Source: Gaiellales bacterium
GTDB lineage: Bacteria; Actinomycetota; Thermoleophilia; BMS3ABIN01
Reading direction: 5' to 3'
Length of the DNA stretch: 41,575 nucleotides
Assembly (NCBI GenBank): GCA_003599855.1
Contig: QZKG01000053.1
Span: 1 to 41,575, forward strand
In this document: in pieces, positions 29,712-38,050 of the stretch
How positions within the stretch are numbered: the stretch's first letter is position 1
Layout of the letters: each line of letters starts with the position of its first letter
The notes under the pieces: model-generated
What the model was told of the DNA's origin: nothing
Database searches by the model: none
What the model saw: the letters and a program-made list of their open reading frames with translations, nothing else
Made by a program: the position numbers and the translations under genes

Positions 29712-29749
29712 CACATCCCATCACGGCCCAGTGGCCCTGACGGGATGTG
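29712..29749. repeat. 38-bp imperfect palindrome
   Basis: CACATCCC (29712-29719) and GGGATGTG (29742-29749) are perfect inverted ends; inside, TCA/TGA and GGCC/GGCC pair with single-base mismatches around CAGT. It stands alone in a gene-poor stretch. No T-run follows on either side, so it is more likely a REP-type repeat or protein site than a terminator. Confidence 0.5.
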
Positions 29750-30055
29750 TTGTGGCGAAATTCTATAAATAGTTCATTTAGTTAGGTATGTATGAAGCGA
29801 TGGTTCAAGGACGGGGTAATGGACGGTTATCAGCAATGGTAAATGCCGACTGGAGGGTTTCCGGCCAGTGCAATTACAGGATTTTTTTGTGCCGGCAAGG
29901 TGTGCCTGGGACATTGGATTGCCCGGGCGTCAGGTTAATTGCTCATTGTGCCTGCAAAATAAAACAATCCGATGAATGCTGGCTGAACAATAACAGCTCC
30001 GGGATGATTGTTCCCAAAGAAGCCAGGGCAGCGGGGGCGTCGGTGACAGGACGGG
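29750..30055. other. Gene-free region between the palindrome and the V4R regulator
   Basis: About 300 bases without a supported gene. Together with 29339-29478 and 29566-29711 it forms a loose intergenic space between two reverse-strand signalling genes. A forward open frame from 29788 has no ribosome site and no family features. Confidence 0.5.
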
Positions 30056-31834
30056 CTAAAGCAGTCGGGTCTGGCTGTCGGTATCCACATCCTGCCTCAG
30101 GTAGCAGTTTGCAGCCTCCGTCCGGTTTGAAACACTCAGCTTCTGGTAGACGTTAGCGAGGTGGAACCTCACGGTGTTGACCGTGATATACAGGTCCTGA
30201 GCTATCTGTGAATTGGACTTGCCTTCTGCGACCAGTTTCAGCACTTCGAGCTCCCTCTCTGAAAGCTCATTCAGTAATTGCCTCTGGCTTTCAAGTTCCC
30301 TGATCGCTGATTTCGCCTCGTCCGGAATGACTGTTTTCCCCTCATATGTCGAATTGATCACAGAAATGATCTCCCCGGGCGAGGAGCTTTGGAGAACGAT
30401 GCCATCGATATTGAAGTCTGAGGCGACTTTTATCACTTCCTGATCGACGGCATCGGCAAATACGACGAATTTGCAGGGCAGGTTCTCTTCCCTTATCAGC
30501 CTGAGGGCGGCACAATCTCCCGACAATGCCATCGCCATGTCAGAAAATACGATATCTGGCCGGTTGTCCTCGATTGCATCTGCCAGTTTTGCGGGGTCCT
30601 CGATTTCCTCAAGCGTCAGGAATTCTTTCTTACCGCTCAATATCTGCCGTAATCCTGCCATCAGCAAGGGTCCGCTCATAGCAATGACGAACGATATGCT
30701 TTTGCCCTGAAGATCTGCATCGGCAGGTTCAGCCTCTCCCTCGGGAGCCGTCATCGAACGACGCGGCGTGAAGCTTCTGTCATCGGATGCAAGCCCATGT
30801 TGCGCTCTAGCAGAGTCCCCGTCGGGAGTGCCGACAGCCACCTGTGTCCGCCCCTTGCCTCGAGCTTTTGCCAAATATTGTGCTGAGCGGGCACTTTGGA
30901 GTAGAGAATCCAAATCCTCAGCATGTGCGGGGAAAGTTGAATAACCGATGCTCGCCGATATTCTGGCAGCAAACTCGATATTTTCCGCGGCGGACAGCAC
31001 GGCGGTAGAAAGACGCCTGGCTACTATATCAGCTGCGTCAGTATCAGTCTCGGAAAGGACCAGGGCGAACTCGTCTTCGCCGTTATGCCAAAGAAAGTCC
31101 TCCGCACGGCAGGCCCTGCTCAGTGCAGCGGAAACAGCGCTGATTATCTGATCGCCGGCTTTCCGCCCATGCTCGGCGTTCACTCGCCCCAGGTCGTCCA
31201 GGTCCAGGTAGACGATCGAGAGCGGCCTGCCGTGCCGTCGCGACCGGGCCAACTCTCTTGCGGCAAGATCCAGATACCAGGACCTGATGCCCCCCTGGTT
31301 CATGGGGCTAAACCCGAGCCCATGACTCGGAGTCAGTGAGGGGTGGGCCCTTCCGGGTCCGGGGATGAACCGCTCCTGGTTGTCGGTAATGTCCAGGAAT
31401 GCCTCGAAAGTGCAGGTATCGGAACCCTTCGTCCAGCAGCTTGTCTCAGAGGTTGTCACGGCCAGTCCGGTCATCATTTCCAGCGCCCCGTCCACGATTC
31501 CCCGTTCCAGCTCGCAGGCTGGACCCTGCCCGTGCGGGACCTTTCGCGGGATATGCCTGTGGGTGAGCGTTACTGCGATGGAGTCTTGCTTTAGCGAGAC
31601 ACTTATTTCGCCAAGACCCAGGTCATGGAACAATCCAGCAAGCTTCTCGGCACTATCGATACCCAGCCGAACGGCCAGTTTCTTGGACCCGTTGTAAGAG
31701 ACTGCTGTCTGACTGGATGCCCCGGTCCCGCCAGACGCCAGCAGGTTAAGGATACGGTAGAGATAGAGCTGGGTTCCAGGGGAGGTTTGTTCATCATCAT
31801 CATGCAGGAAGTCTTCCAGCGAAAAACGCTCCAC
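30056..31834 (-). CDS. V4R-GGDEF-receiver-LuxR multidomain regulator with degenerate GGDEF and receiver sites
   Basis: A 592-residue predicted cytoplasmic protein with four parts. Residues 45-150 resemble the V4R small-molecule domain, ending in SCWTKGSDTCTF with cysteines 133 and 141. Residues 185-335 are a GGDEF domain with the signature read as GEDEF (252-256), so synthesis of cyclic di-GMP is doubtful. Residues 378-505 are receiver-like, with D432 at the phosphorylation position but the usual acidic pair replaced (VIAMSGPLL) and the conserved Lys replaced by Q482. Residues 524-575 are a LuxR-type DNA-binding domain (LSERELEVLKLVAEGKSNSQIA, VNTVRFHLANVYQKL). This is like a NarL response regulator with a sensory front end. 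GTG 31834 start, weak ribosome site. Divergent from the transporter operon. Confidence 0.85.
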   Translation of the reverse strand: MERFSLEDFLHDDDEQTSPGTQLYLYRILNLLASGGTGASSQTAVSYNGSKKLAVRLGIDSAEKLAGLFHDLGLGEISVSLKQDSIAVTLTHRHIPRKVPHGQGPACELERGIVDGALEMMTGLAVTTSETSCWTKGSDTCTFEAFLDITDNQERFIPGPGRAHPSLTPSHGLGFSPMNQGGIRSWYLDLAARELARSRRHGRPLSIVYLDLDDLGRVNAEHGRKAGDQIISAVSAALSRACRAEDFLWHNGEDEFALVLSETDTDAADIVARRLSTAVLSAAENIEFAARISASIGYSTFPAHAEDLDSLLQSARSAQYLAKARGKGRTQVAVGTPDGDSARAQHGLASDDRSFTPRRSMTAPEGEAEPADADLQGKSISFVIAMSGPLLMAGLRQILSGKKEFLTLEEIEDPAKLADAIEDNRPDIVFSDMAMALSGDCAALRLIREENLPCKFVVFADAVDQEVIKVASDFNIDGIVLQSSSPGEIISVINSTYEGKTVIPDEAKSAIRELESQRQLLNELSERELEVLKLVAEGKSNSQIAQDLYITVNTVRFHLANVYQKLSVSNRTEAANCYLRQDVDTDSQTRLL

Positions 31835-31964
31835 GACTGCTACTCTTTGTGGTTGATAGCGTTGAAACAGGCATGGGCCATTCGAATAAACAGCATTTCT
31901 ATGGGATTCAGCGGGATCCTCATCGAGCCGTCACCTCTGGCGTGCAGTATGGATTGTGAAAAAA

Positions 31965-31993
31965 TTGTACTATCGGTCAGCTACTATTACAAT
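31965..31993 (+). promoter_or_regulatory. Promoter candidate for a leader or small RNA upstream of the transporter
   Basis: TTGTAC (31965-31970) and TACAAT (31988-31993) are 17 bases apart. Transcription would start near 32000 and meet the terminator at 32142-32166. Confidence 0.4.
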
Positions 31994-32141
31994 CAGCAGG
32001 TAAAGGATCAGTTCAGGCCTGTCACGGGGTTTTGTCAAGACTGGAACGCGCGGTTCCAAGGCGTTTTTTTCTGGGTGATCCTGGGCAAAGGACCAATTTA
32101 GAGGAATCCCGCTGTCAGTCGTCGAATAAATAAGTTCCGCT

Positions 32142-32166
32142 ACCCGTCCAAATGGATGGGTTTTTT
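32142..32166 (+). terminator. Strong intrinsic terminator with no annotated gene upstream
   Basis: ACCCGTCC (32142-32149) pairs with GGATGGGT (32154-32161), eight pairs with one G-T, around the loop AAAT, and is followed by an unbroken run of six T (32161-32166). On the opposite strand there is no T-run, so it acts on plus-strand transcripts. The only plus-strand gene nearby starts 220 bases downstream. Confidence 0.8.
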
Positions 32167-32345
32167 CCCTTATCGGACGGCTCATTCCCAATAAAATGTT
32201 TTGAATTCTGATTTAAGGAAAAAAGGGTGCAATCCGAAATACGACTGAGTTTCGGGCCTGCCTGATATTCACTGCTTGCCTCGCATTTGAAGGGTTTAGA
32301 GTCGTTTTTGTCAAAAAAGGCTGAAGTGCGGGGTAATGATCGAGT

Positions 32346-32362
32346 CCCTGGACGGGCCAGGG
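32346..32362 (+). promoter_or_regulatory. Hairpin just upstream of the binding-protein ribosome site
   Basis: CCCTGG (32346-32351) pairs with CCAGGG (32357-32362) around ACGGG, ending 15 bases before the AGGAGGT ribosome site at 32378-32384. It may affect translation or mRNA stability. Confidence 0.35.
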
Positions 32363-32387
32363 CAAGCAATTATTGGTAGGAGGTATC

Positions 32388-34010
32388 GTGAAGAGTATAG
32401 GCAGAAGCAAAAACAGGGGGATGTATTTTTTTCCGGGTGTGATTTTGGTGCTGGCAGTCGCAATCCTCATGTTCGGCGGGTGTGGGGAAGGTGAGGAAGC
32501 CAGCGGGACGTTCACATACGCCGATCTGGCTGATCCTGTTGCCATTGACCCTGCGTATGTCGAAGAGGAGATAGGTGCGAACATCAATCGCTACCTTTTT
32601 GAAGGACTCGTTAAATATGACTCGGTGACCGGGCAGGTAGTCCCTGGAGTCGCAGAGGAATGGGAAGTAAGCGAGGACGCTACAGAGTTCACTTTCAAGC
32701 TTCGCAAGGGAGTGAGGTTCTCCAACGGGCGCGAACTGGTCGCCGATGACTTCGTATATTCCTGGACCAGGGCTCTTGACCCGGCAACCGAGTCGCCTAT
32801 GGCCCTGGTCATCCTCGAGCCCGTACGGGATGCGGTAGCATTCTCAATGGGCGAGACTGACAAGTTCACAGGCGTCGAAGCTGTCGATGACCATACACTC
32901 AAGGTCACCCTTGAATATCCACTGGCTGAATTCGTTACCTTCCTTGGCCATCCTGTCTGCGCTCCTGTGCCTAAAGAAGAGGTGGAAGCGGCGTCTGACG
33001 GTTACAGTGAAAAGCCGGTAGGCAATGGTCCGTTCATGCTCAGGGAATGGAAGCACGACCAGGAGCTGGTCCTGGAAAGGAACCCTGAATACGATGGTGA
33101 AGCAGCCAGGGTAGAAGAGGTCATCGTCAAGATCATCCCGGATGAGGCTACTGCGATTGAAGAGCTCAAGGCCGGCAATGTGGATGCAGTGAAATCGCTG
33201 CCCCCAGGCATGGATGAGAGCCTGCGCGCTGATGCTGAGGTCACAGTAGTCGACAGCGATACCGCGGCTCTCTGGTTCGCTGCTTTCAACATGGCAGAAA
33301 GCCCCTGGTCAGACAGCAAGGCGCTGCGTGAAGCGGTGAATTTCGCCGTTGACAGGGAGACACTGGCCGATGTGGTAATGCAGGGGCACGCAACCGCAGC
33401 GGATGCCATCGTGCCTTCGGCGATGGCTGGTCATCAGGATGACGTTCTTGCGTACCGGTACGATCCTGAGCAAGCGAAGGCCAAGCTGGCTGAAGCGGGT
33501 TACCCTGAAGGCAATGGCCTACCGGCCATAACCCTGACTTACCCCAGCGAAGGCACAGGTCCCGAGCTTGCCCAGGCCGTCCAGTCCCAGTTGAAGGAAG
33601 TCGGTATCCAGGTGGAGATAAACGGTCTCGCGCCTGGAGATTTCATCGAGCAGATGACCGGCCAGCAATTGTCCTTTTTCATCATCAGTTGGGGCGCTGA
33701 CTATCCGAGCGTCGATACCTTCCTTTACACGCTTTTCCATTCGAGCCTCATCGGCCCGGGTGCGCCTAATATCTCCCAATACGCAAACGATGAAGTAGAC
33801 CTCGCCCTGGACGATGCCCGCGCTTCCCTGGATGCCCAGGAACGGTCGCGACTGTACCAGGAAGCCGAGGGTCAGATACTCGCGGACGCGCCCATCATAC
33901 CCCTGGTCTTCAGCCGCAACGTGATGGCATACTCATCCAGAGTGTCTGAATTCGTGGTAACGCCGATGGGTGACATAGCGCTGGACGAAGTAGCTGTATC
34001 GGAGTCGTAG
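32388..34010 (+). CDS. Peptide/nickel-type ABC transporter substrate-binding lipoprotein (family 5)
   Basis: The extracellular receptor of an ABC importer. The 540-residue protein has a basic N-terminus, a hydrophobic segment and lipobox FGGC (C32), then the bilobed SBP family 5 fold: ADPVAIDPAYVEEEIG near the start, the signature EDATEFTFKLRKGVRFSNGRELVADDFVYSWTRAL in outline, NGPFMLREWKHDQELVLERNPEY, and KALREAVNFAVDRETLADVV. OppA-like proteins bind oligopeptides, but the family also takes up nickel, opines and other solutes, so the cargo is uncertain. GTG 32388 follows an AGGAGGT ribosome site; an in-frame TTG at 32373 lies before that site and is rejected. It heads a five-gene operon. Confidence 0.93.
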   Translation: MKSIGRSKNRGMYFFPGVILVLAVAILMFGGCGEGEEASGTFTYADLADPVAIDPAYVEEEIGANINRYLFEGLVKYDSVTGQVVPGVAEEWEVSEDATEFTFKLRKGVRFSNGRELVADDFVYSWTRALDPATESPMALVILEPVRDAVAFSMGETDKFTGVEAVDDHTLKVTLEYPLAEFVTFLGHPVCAPVPKEEVEAASDGYSEKPVGNGPFMLREWKHDQELVLERNPEYDGEAARVEEVIVKIIPDEATAIEELKAGNVDAVKSLPPGMDESLRADAEVTVVDSDTAALWFAAFNMAESPWSDSKALREAVNFAVDRETLADVVMQGHATAADAIVPSAMAGHQDDVLAYRYDPEQAKAKLAEAGYPEGNGLPAITLTYPSEGTGPELAQAVQSQLKEVGIQVEINGLAPGDFIEQMTGQQLSFFIISWGADYPSVDTFLYTLFHSSLIGPGAPNISQYANDEVDLALDDARASLDAQERSRLYQEAEGQILADAPIIPLVFSRNVMAYSSRVSEFVVTPMGDIALDEVAVSES

Positions 34011-34022
34011 AGCGCAAAGCGG

Positions 34023-34044
34023 CGGGGGCCCTTCGGGGCCCCCG
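34023..34044 (+). terminator. UUCG-capped GC hairpin between binding protein and permease genes
   Basis: CGGGGGCCC (34023-34031) pairs with GGGCCCCCG (34036-34044) around the stable TTCG tetraloop. No T-run follows. In ABC operons such hairpins commonly protect the binding-protein mRNA and lower expression of the permease genes. Confidence 0.65.
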
Positions 34045-34079
34045 AAACTCATGTTCCAGGAGCGCCGTCAGCAAGTGAG

Positions 34080-35030
34080 ATGACTACTCTGCTTTTCATC
34101 ATTCGCCGACTCATCCAGTTGCTGCTGGTACTGACAGGCACCGTCACGGTGCTTTTTGTAGTTATGTATCTGCTTGTTCCGGGCGACGCTGCACAGGTCG
34201 CGCTTGGGAACAAAGCGACGCCAGAAGCCCTTGAGGTCTTAAGGCGCGAGTGGGGTCTGGACCGGCCTGTCATCACCCAGTACGGCATGTACCTCTGGCG
34301 CCTGGCGCATCTGGACCTGGGCGAGTCCTTCGAGAGACACCGGAGTGTGGTCTCAGTAATCGGAGATCATCTGCCTGCTACGGCGTATCTGGCAGGCGCG
34401 TCACTCCTGCTTGAAGCTGTTATCGGGTGTATCTGGGGCCTGGCGCGTGTTCTGTCGCGAAGACGCCGGTTTGAAGTGATATCCCTGCTTTTTGGAGCCT
34501 TGTTGATGGCCATCCCTGTTTTTTTCCTGGGCATGTTGCTGCGATATCTGTTCGCGAGCAAGCTGGGGTTGCTGCCGTTATCAGGGTTGGGAGACTGGAG
34601 CCCCCTGAACCTGGTGCTGCCTGCGACGACATTGGCAGCAGCGCAAATCATCATTGTCTCCATGATCACCCGTACGACTCTGTCGGCGGAGCTGGATAAG
34701 CCTTATATGATGGCTGCTCGTGCCAGGGGTTTGTCCAGGCGCGCAGCGATATTGCGTCACGGCATACGCAACAGCGCGGGCCCGGTGGTAACCATCCTCG
34801 CCATAGATTTCGGCAGCCTGCTTGGTGGAGCCATGATTACTGAGATCGTTTTTTCCTGGCCAGGGGTCGGCAGGATGGCGTATTTTGCCGCGCAGAGCAG
34901 GGATGTCCCCCTGGTGCTCGGCTCCGTCCTGGTACTCGTGACTATCTTTGTCGTGATCAACACCTTGGCAGATGTCGTCCATGGGGCACTCGATCCCCGG
35001 ATCAGGTCAGGAGGCAGGGCAGTTGGCTAG
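34080..35030 (+). CDS. Peptide/nickel-type ABC transporter permease, OppB/DppB family
   Basis: An inner-membrane channel subunit of 316 residues with about six membrane spans. The N-terminal helix (FIIRRLIQLLLVLTGTVTVLFVVMYLLVPGD) and the segment LGNKATPEALEVLRREWGLDRPVITQY are typical of OppB/DppB. The ATPase-coupling EAA-like loop is RARGLSRRAAILRHGIRNS, and the end (VFSWPGVGRMAYFAAQSRDVPLVLGSVLV) matches the family. The ribosome site before ATG 34080 is weak (GTGAG). It overlaps the next permease gene by eight bases. Confidence 0.93.
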   Translation: MTTLLFIIRRLIQLLLVLTGTVTVLFVVMYLLVPGDAAQVALGNKATPEALEVLRREWGLDRPVITQYGMYLWRLAHLDLGESFERHRSVVSVIGDHLPATAYLAGASLLLEAVIGCIWGLARVLSRRRRFEVISLLFGALLMAIPVFFLGMLLRYLFASKLGLLPLSGLGDWSPLNLVLPATTLAAAQIIIVSMITRTTLSAELDKPYMMAARARGLSRRAAILRHGIRNSAGPVVTILAIDFGSLLGGAMITEIVFSWPGVGRMAYFAAQSRDVPLVLGSVLVLVTIFVVINTLADVVHGALDPRIRSGGRAVG

Positions 35031-35928
35031 ACCGGGAATAATACCGACGATCTGGGGCGGCCTGTCTGTCTCCCCGGATGCCGGCGGGCGTGTCTGGCGT
35101 GGGTTGCGCTCCAACCGGCTGTTGCTGGTTGCCGTTATACTGGCCATGGTGATCGCCGGCCTGGCGTTGATCGTCCCGTTGCTTCCGTTGCAGGACCCCC
35201 TGGCAACGGATTATGATCACACCCTGCAGGCTCCCGGGAAGGGCCATGTTCTTGGAACAGACCTGCATGGCCGTGACGTCCTGTCCCGAGTGCTGTGGGC
35301 TTCAAGGCCATCCCTGCTCGTCGGTGTGATCGCTACATCCCTGGCGCTCCTGGCTGGCATCGCCGCTGGCGGCCTCGCCTCGATGGGCGGGCGTTTCACC
35401 GATGCTTTTCTCATGCGTGTCGCCGACGCGTTCCTCTCTTTTCCCGCGATTCTCGGCGCAATAGCGATCATGGCCGTTCTCGGCCCCGGTCTCAGGAATG
35501 TGTTCTTCGCAATCGCGGTCTTTGGATGGCCTGTGTTCGCCCGTCTCTTTAGGTCCTCAGTCCTTGCGACGAGAGAGATGGATTACGTCAAAGCCGCCAG
35601 GGTACTGGGAGCATCCGGGACCACGGTGTTCATACGCCATATCCTGCCTAATTCCATCACGCCCGTGCTAGCATATACCGCTCTGGCCGCTGCAGCAGCC
35701 ATACTTGCGGAAGCGGGTCTCAGTTTCATCAATCTGGGCGTCCAGCGACCCGAGCCCAGTTGGGGGCTTATGCTCGCGGAGTCGCGGGGGCTTTTCGAAC
35801 AGGCTCCCTGGATGGCTGTAGCCCCAGGGGTCGCAGTAACGGTTACGACTATCATCTTCATCATGATAGGTTCTGCTGTCAGCAGGCCCATGGCTCCTGT
35901 CGTGGCTGGTGAAGGAAGATCCTCATGA
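35023..35928 (+). CDS. Peptide/nickel-type ABC transporter permease, OppC/DppC family
   Basis: The second channel subunit, 301 residues. It has an N-terminal cytoplasmic stretch, a first membrane span (LLLVAVILAMVIAGLALIVPLLPLQDP), the family mark GTDLHGRDVLSRVLWASRPSLLVGV, and the coupling loop DYVKAARVLGASGTTVFIRHILPN. TTG 35023 is chosen because AGGAGG lies eight bases upstream, inside the end of the preceding gene; an ATG at 34972 is in frame but has no ribosome site. The stop codon overlaps the ATG of the ATPase gene (ATGA), so the operon is tightly coupled. Confidence 0.92.
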   Translation: MARPGIIPTIWGGLSVSPDAGGRVWRGLRSNRLLLVAVILAMVIAGLALIVPLLPLQDPLATDYDHTLQAPGKGHVLGTDLHGRDVLSRVLWASRPSLLVGVIATSLALLAGIAAGGLASMGGRFTDAFLMRVADAFLSFPAILGAIAIMAVLGPGLRNVFFAIAVFGWPVFARLFRSSVLATREMDYVKAARVLGASGTTVFIRHILPNSITPVLAYTALAAAAAILAEAGLSFINLGVQRPEPSWGLMLAESRGLFEQAPWMAVAPGVAVTVTTIIFIMIGSAVSRPMAPVVAGEGRSS

Positions 35929-36746
35929 ACGATACAGTGTTGAGAGTCAACGATCTGCATGTCGCGTATGTCAAAGAAGATTCTGTCGTGGAAGCCGTGA
36001 AGGGTGTGGATTTTTCAGTTTCAGCCGGTTCGGTGCTGGCAATAATCGGGGGATCGGGTGCAGGTAAAAGCAGCGTCGCTTTAGCCGTGGCAGGCTTGCA
36101 TGATCAAAGAAAGGCGCGGGTGACCGGGAAAGTCATTCTCGAGCACGACGACATCATCCAGATGAGCGAGGACCAGCTGGATGATATCAGGGGCGCAAGG
36201 GTCGGCATGATCTTCCAGGATTCGCGTGGCGCCCTCGATCCCACCATGAAGGTCGTCAACCAGGTTGCTGAGGCAATAAGGCGCCACCACCATCTAAGTC
36301 GTGAGGAAGCTCGAACTGAAGCGCTCAAGCGGCTCCATAGCGCTGGTGTCGCAAAAGACCTTTTGAGGCATGCACCATATGCACATCAGTTGAGTAGCGG
36401 TCTCTGCCAAAGGGTCATGATCTCCATCGCCCTGGCTGGAGACCCCATACTACTGGTTGCTGACGAGCCCACCGGGTCGCTCGACCTGACACGGCAGGCA
36501 CAGATCATGAGACTGTTAAGAGAACGGGTTGCTGCGTCCGGCCTTGGAATGATCCTGATCACGCATGATTTGGGACTGGCTACGTCGATAGCCGACGATC
36601 TACTGGTCATGAGAGGGGGCAGTCAGGTCGAATACGGCCCCTGCGAAGAGGTCATCAAATCTCCCGGACATGAATATACCAATGAGTTGTTCGGGCTATG
36701 GCGTCAAACCTGTTTTGGAAAGGGAAAAGGCCATGCCCATACTTGA
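35925..36746 (+). CDS. Peptide/nickel-type ABC transporter ATPase, OppD/DppD-like, short form
   Basis: The first ATP-binding subunit, 273 residues, shorter than the usual 320-340. Walker A is GGSGAGKSS, the Q-loop is MIFQDSRGALDPTM, Walker B is ILLVADEPTGSLD and the switch His is in LITHDLG. The ABC signature reads LSSGLCQRV rather than the usual LSGGMRQRV, an altered second Gly and third-position change. The C-terminal extension with the Cys motif typical of OppD (last 50-60 residues) is missing; the protein ends soon after the switch region. ATP hydrolysis is probably retained but could be asymmetric with its partner. Confidence 0.9.
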   Translation: MNDTVLRVNDLHVAYVKEDSVVEAVKGVDFSVSAGSVLAIIGGSGAGKSSVALAVAGLHDQRKARVTGKVILEHDDIIQMSEDQLDDIRGARVGMIFQDSRGALDPTMKVVNQVAEAIRRHHHLSREEARTEALKRLHSAGVAKDLLRHAPYAHQLSSGLCQRVMISIALAGDPILLVADEPTGSLDLTRQAQIMRLLRERVAASGLGMILITHDLGLATSIADDLLVMRGGSQVEYGPCEEVIKSPGHEYTNELFGLWRQTCFGKGKGHAHT

Positions 36747-37704
36747 AGCACGAGGGTTGTCAAAGAGATATGACACTGGCGGGTTGTTTTCCCGACTCGC
36801 TGGGAGAGCCGATAGCGGCATAACCGCCCTGGACTACGTCAGCTTCAAGCTGGAAAGGGGAGAGACGCTAGGGATAGTGGGAGAAAGCGGTGCGGGTAAG
36901 ACTACCTTGGCACTCCTTATCCTGGGGCTGTTAGAGCCCACCTGCGGCATTGTTCTGGTTGATGGGAAAGAATATCATCACCGTCGCAATGAGCGCAGAG
37001 AGAGGGCGCGCCGGATCCAGCTTGTCTGGCAAGATTCATTGGCTGCGCTCGACCCGCGACAGAGAATCGTCACATCAGTCGTGGAACCGCTGCTCATCCA
37101 CCGCCTGGTCAACATGTCAGAAGCGCGGAAAGCAGCCGAAGCCCTGCTAACGGAGGTAGGGCTGGAAGCATCGCTGCTGGATCGCTATCCAGGCGAGCTC
37201 AGCGGCGGCCAGGCACAACGGGTCGTGATCGCTCGCGCTCTGGCCCTCAATCCCGATATCGTGCTCTGTGATGAGTTCGCCTCCGCCCTAGATGCCAGGG
37301 CGAAGGTCCGAATCGCGGATTTGCTTATCAGGCTGCGGAAAGAACGGCAGCTGACCTATATCATCATCGCCCACGACCTCCCAGTCGTGAGCATGATGAC
37401 TGATTCGGTGGCAGTCATGTACCGGGGTTCGATAGTTGAACAGGGACCCACCAGGCTTATTCTCGAGGAACCTCTGCACCCGTACACGCGACTGCTTGTC
37501 AGTTCGGATCCAGCGACTCAGCCTGACTTTCTCGAAGGCCCTGTCGAACCTGCTCCTGCAGGAGATCAGCTGGAGGCCACTAACAGCAGCGGTTGCGCCT
37601 TCAGCCCCCGTTGTCCTGACTCGACTGAAGCGTGCCTGAAAGAGAAGATCGTCTTGCAGGGGGCCGGCGACCGCGCCGTCGCCTGTCGTGAGCTGAAAAT
37701 CTAG
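36733..37704 (+). CDS. Peptide/nickel-type ABC transporter ATPase, OppF/DppF-like
   Basis: The second ATP-binding subunit, 323 residues. Walker A GESGAGKTT, Q-loop LVWQDSLAALDPRQ, a canonical signature LSGGQAQRV, Walker B region IVLCDEFASALDA (the usual Pro after Asp-Glu is Phe here) and switch IIAHDLPVV. The C-terminal OppF-type extension is complete, with cysteines in GCAFSPRCP and the last residues VACREL. ATG 36733 is chosen because AGGG lies eight bases before it and the family starts near LEARGLSKRY; it overlaps the preceding gene by 14 bases. The stop codon shares CTAG with the convergent small membrane gene. Confidence 0.92.
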   Translation: MPILEARGLSKRYDTGGLFSRLAGRADSGITALDYVSFKLERGETLGIVGESGAGKTTLALLILGLLEPTCGIVLVDGKEYHHRRNERRERARRIQLVWQDSLAALDPRQRIVTSVVEPLLIHRLVNMSEARKAAEALLTEVGLEASLLDRYPGELSGGQAQRVVIARALALNPDIVLCDEFASALDARAKVRIADLLIRLRKERQLTYIIIAHDLPVVSMMTDSVAVMYRGSIVEQGPTRLILEEPLHPYTRLLVSSDPATQPDFLEGPVEPAPAGDQLEATNSSGCAFSPRCPDSTEACLKEKIVLQGAGDRAVACRELKI

Positions 37705-38021
37705 AGCCCGATATAGTTACGCGCGCGGTTGATCGGCTTCAAAGCCGTATCCATCGCGACCACCAGTATCCTCAACTTATTGATGGTGAATGTCAGCAGG
37801 TGCAATCGCCATTGAAGAAGCTGTGCCTTTTCAGTGACGACTACGGAGCGCCGCTGGATCACATCGACCATCCTGGTGATCCTGGTTACCATCGAATCGA
37901 TCCTTCTCAGGAACTCCCTGGAAGTCCGCGAAAAAGCAATGGCATTCCGTCCCAGCACCGTGAACCCGGCGGCGATAATAATGAGCGACAATGCTCCAGA
38001 AATTATCAGGACGTAAACCAT
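37701..38021 (-). CDS. Small membrane protein with coiled-coil tail (DUF948-like)
   Basis: A 106-residue protein with one N-terminal membrane helix (YVLIISGALSLIIIAAGFTVLG), then a basic, largely helical cytoplasmic or surface region with heptad-like pattern (FLRRIDSMVTRITRMVDVIQRR). The shape resembles DUF948/YtxG small proteins, but I cannot assign a family with certainty. ATG 38021 has AGGAAAGG upstream. Its stop overlaps the transporter ATPase gene by four bases on the opposite strand. It lies just downstream of the NlpC/P60 gene on the same strand. Function unknown. Confidence 0.65.
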   Translation of the reverse strand: MVYVLIISGALSLIIIAAGFTVLGRNAIAFSRTSREFLRRIDSMVTRITRMVDVIQRRSVVVTEKAQLLQWRLHLLTFTINKLRILVVAMDTALKPINRARNYIGL

Positions 38022-38050
38022 GCTCGCCTTTCCTCATCCAGATGTGACCC

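Larger units (their letters stand above)
31835..32387. other. Intergenic regulatory region between the V4R regulator and the peptide transporter
   Basis: About 550 bases with no supported protein gene. It contains a plus-strand promoter candidate (31965-31993), a small hairpin TGGAAC/GTTCCA followed by seven T (32042-32070), a strong terminator (32142-32166), a CCGAAA/TTTCGG hairpin (32234-32255) and a hairpin just before the transporter ribosome site (32346-32362). A 33-codon frame (TTG 32032 to 32133) lies in front of the terminator but looks random. Confidence 0.6.

Noticed and set aside
32032..32133. A 33-codon frame ending just before the terminator
   Set aside because: Weak ribosome site and random-looking basic sequence; noted only as a possible leader peptide.
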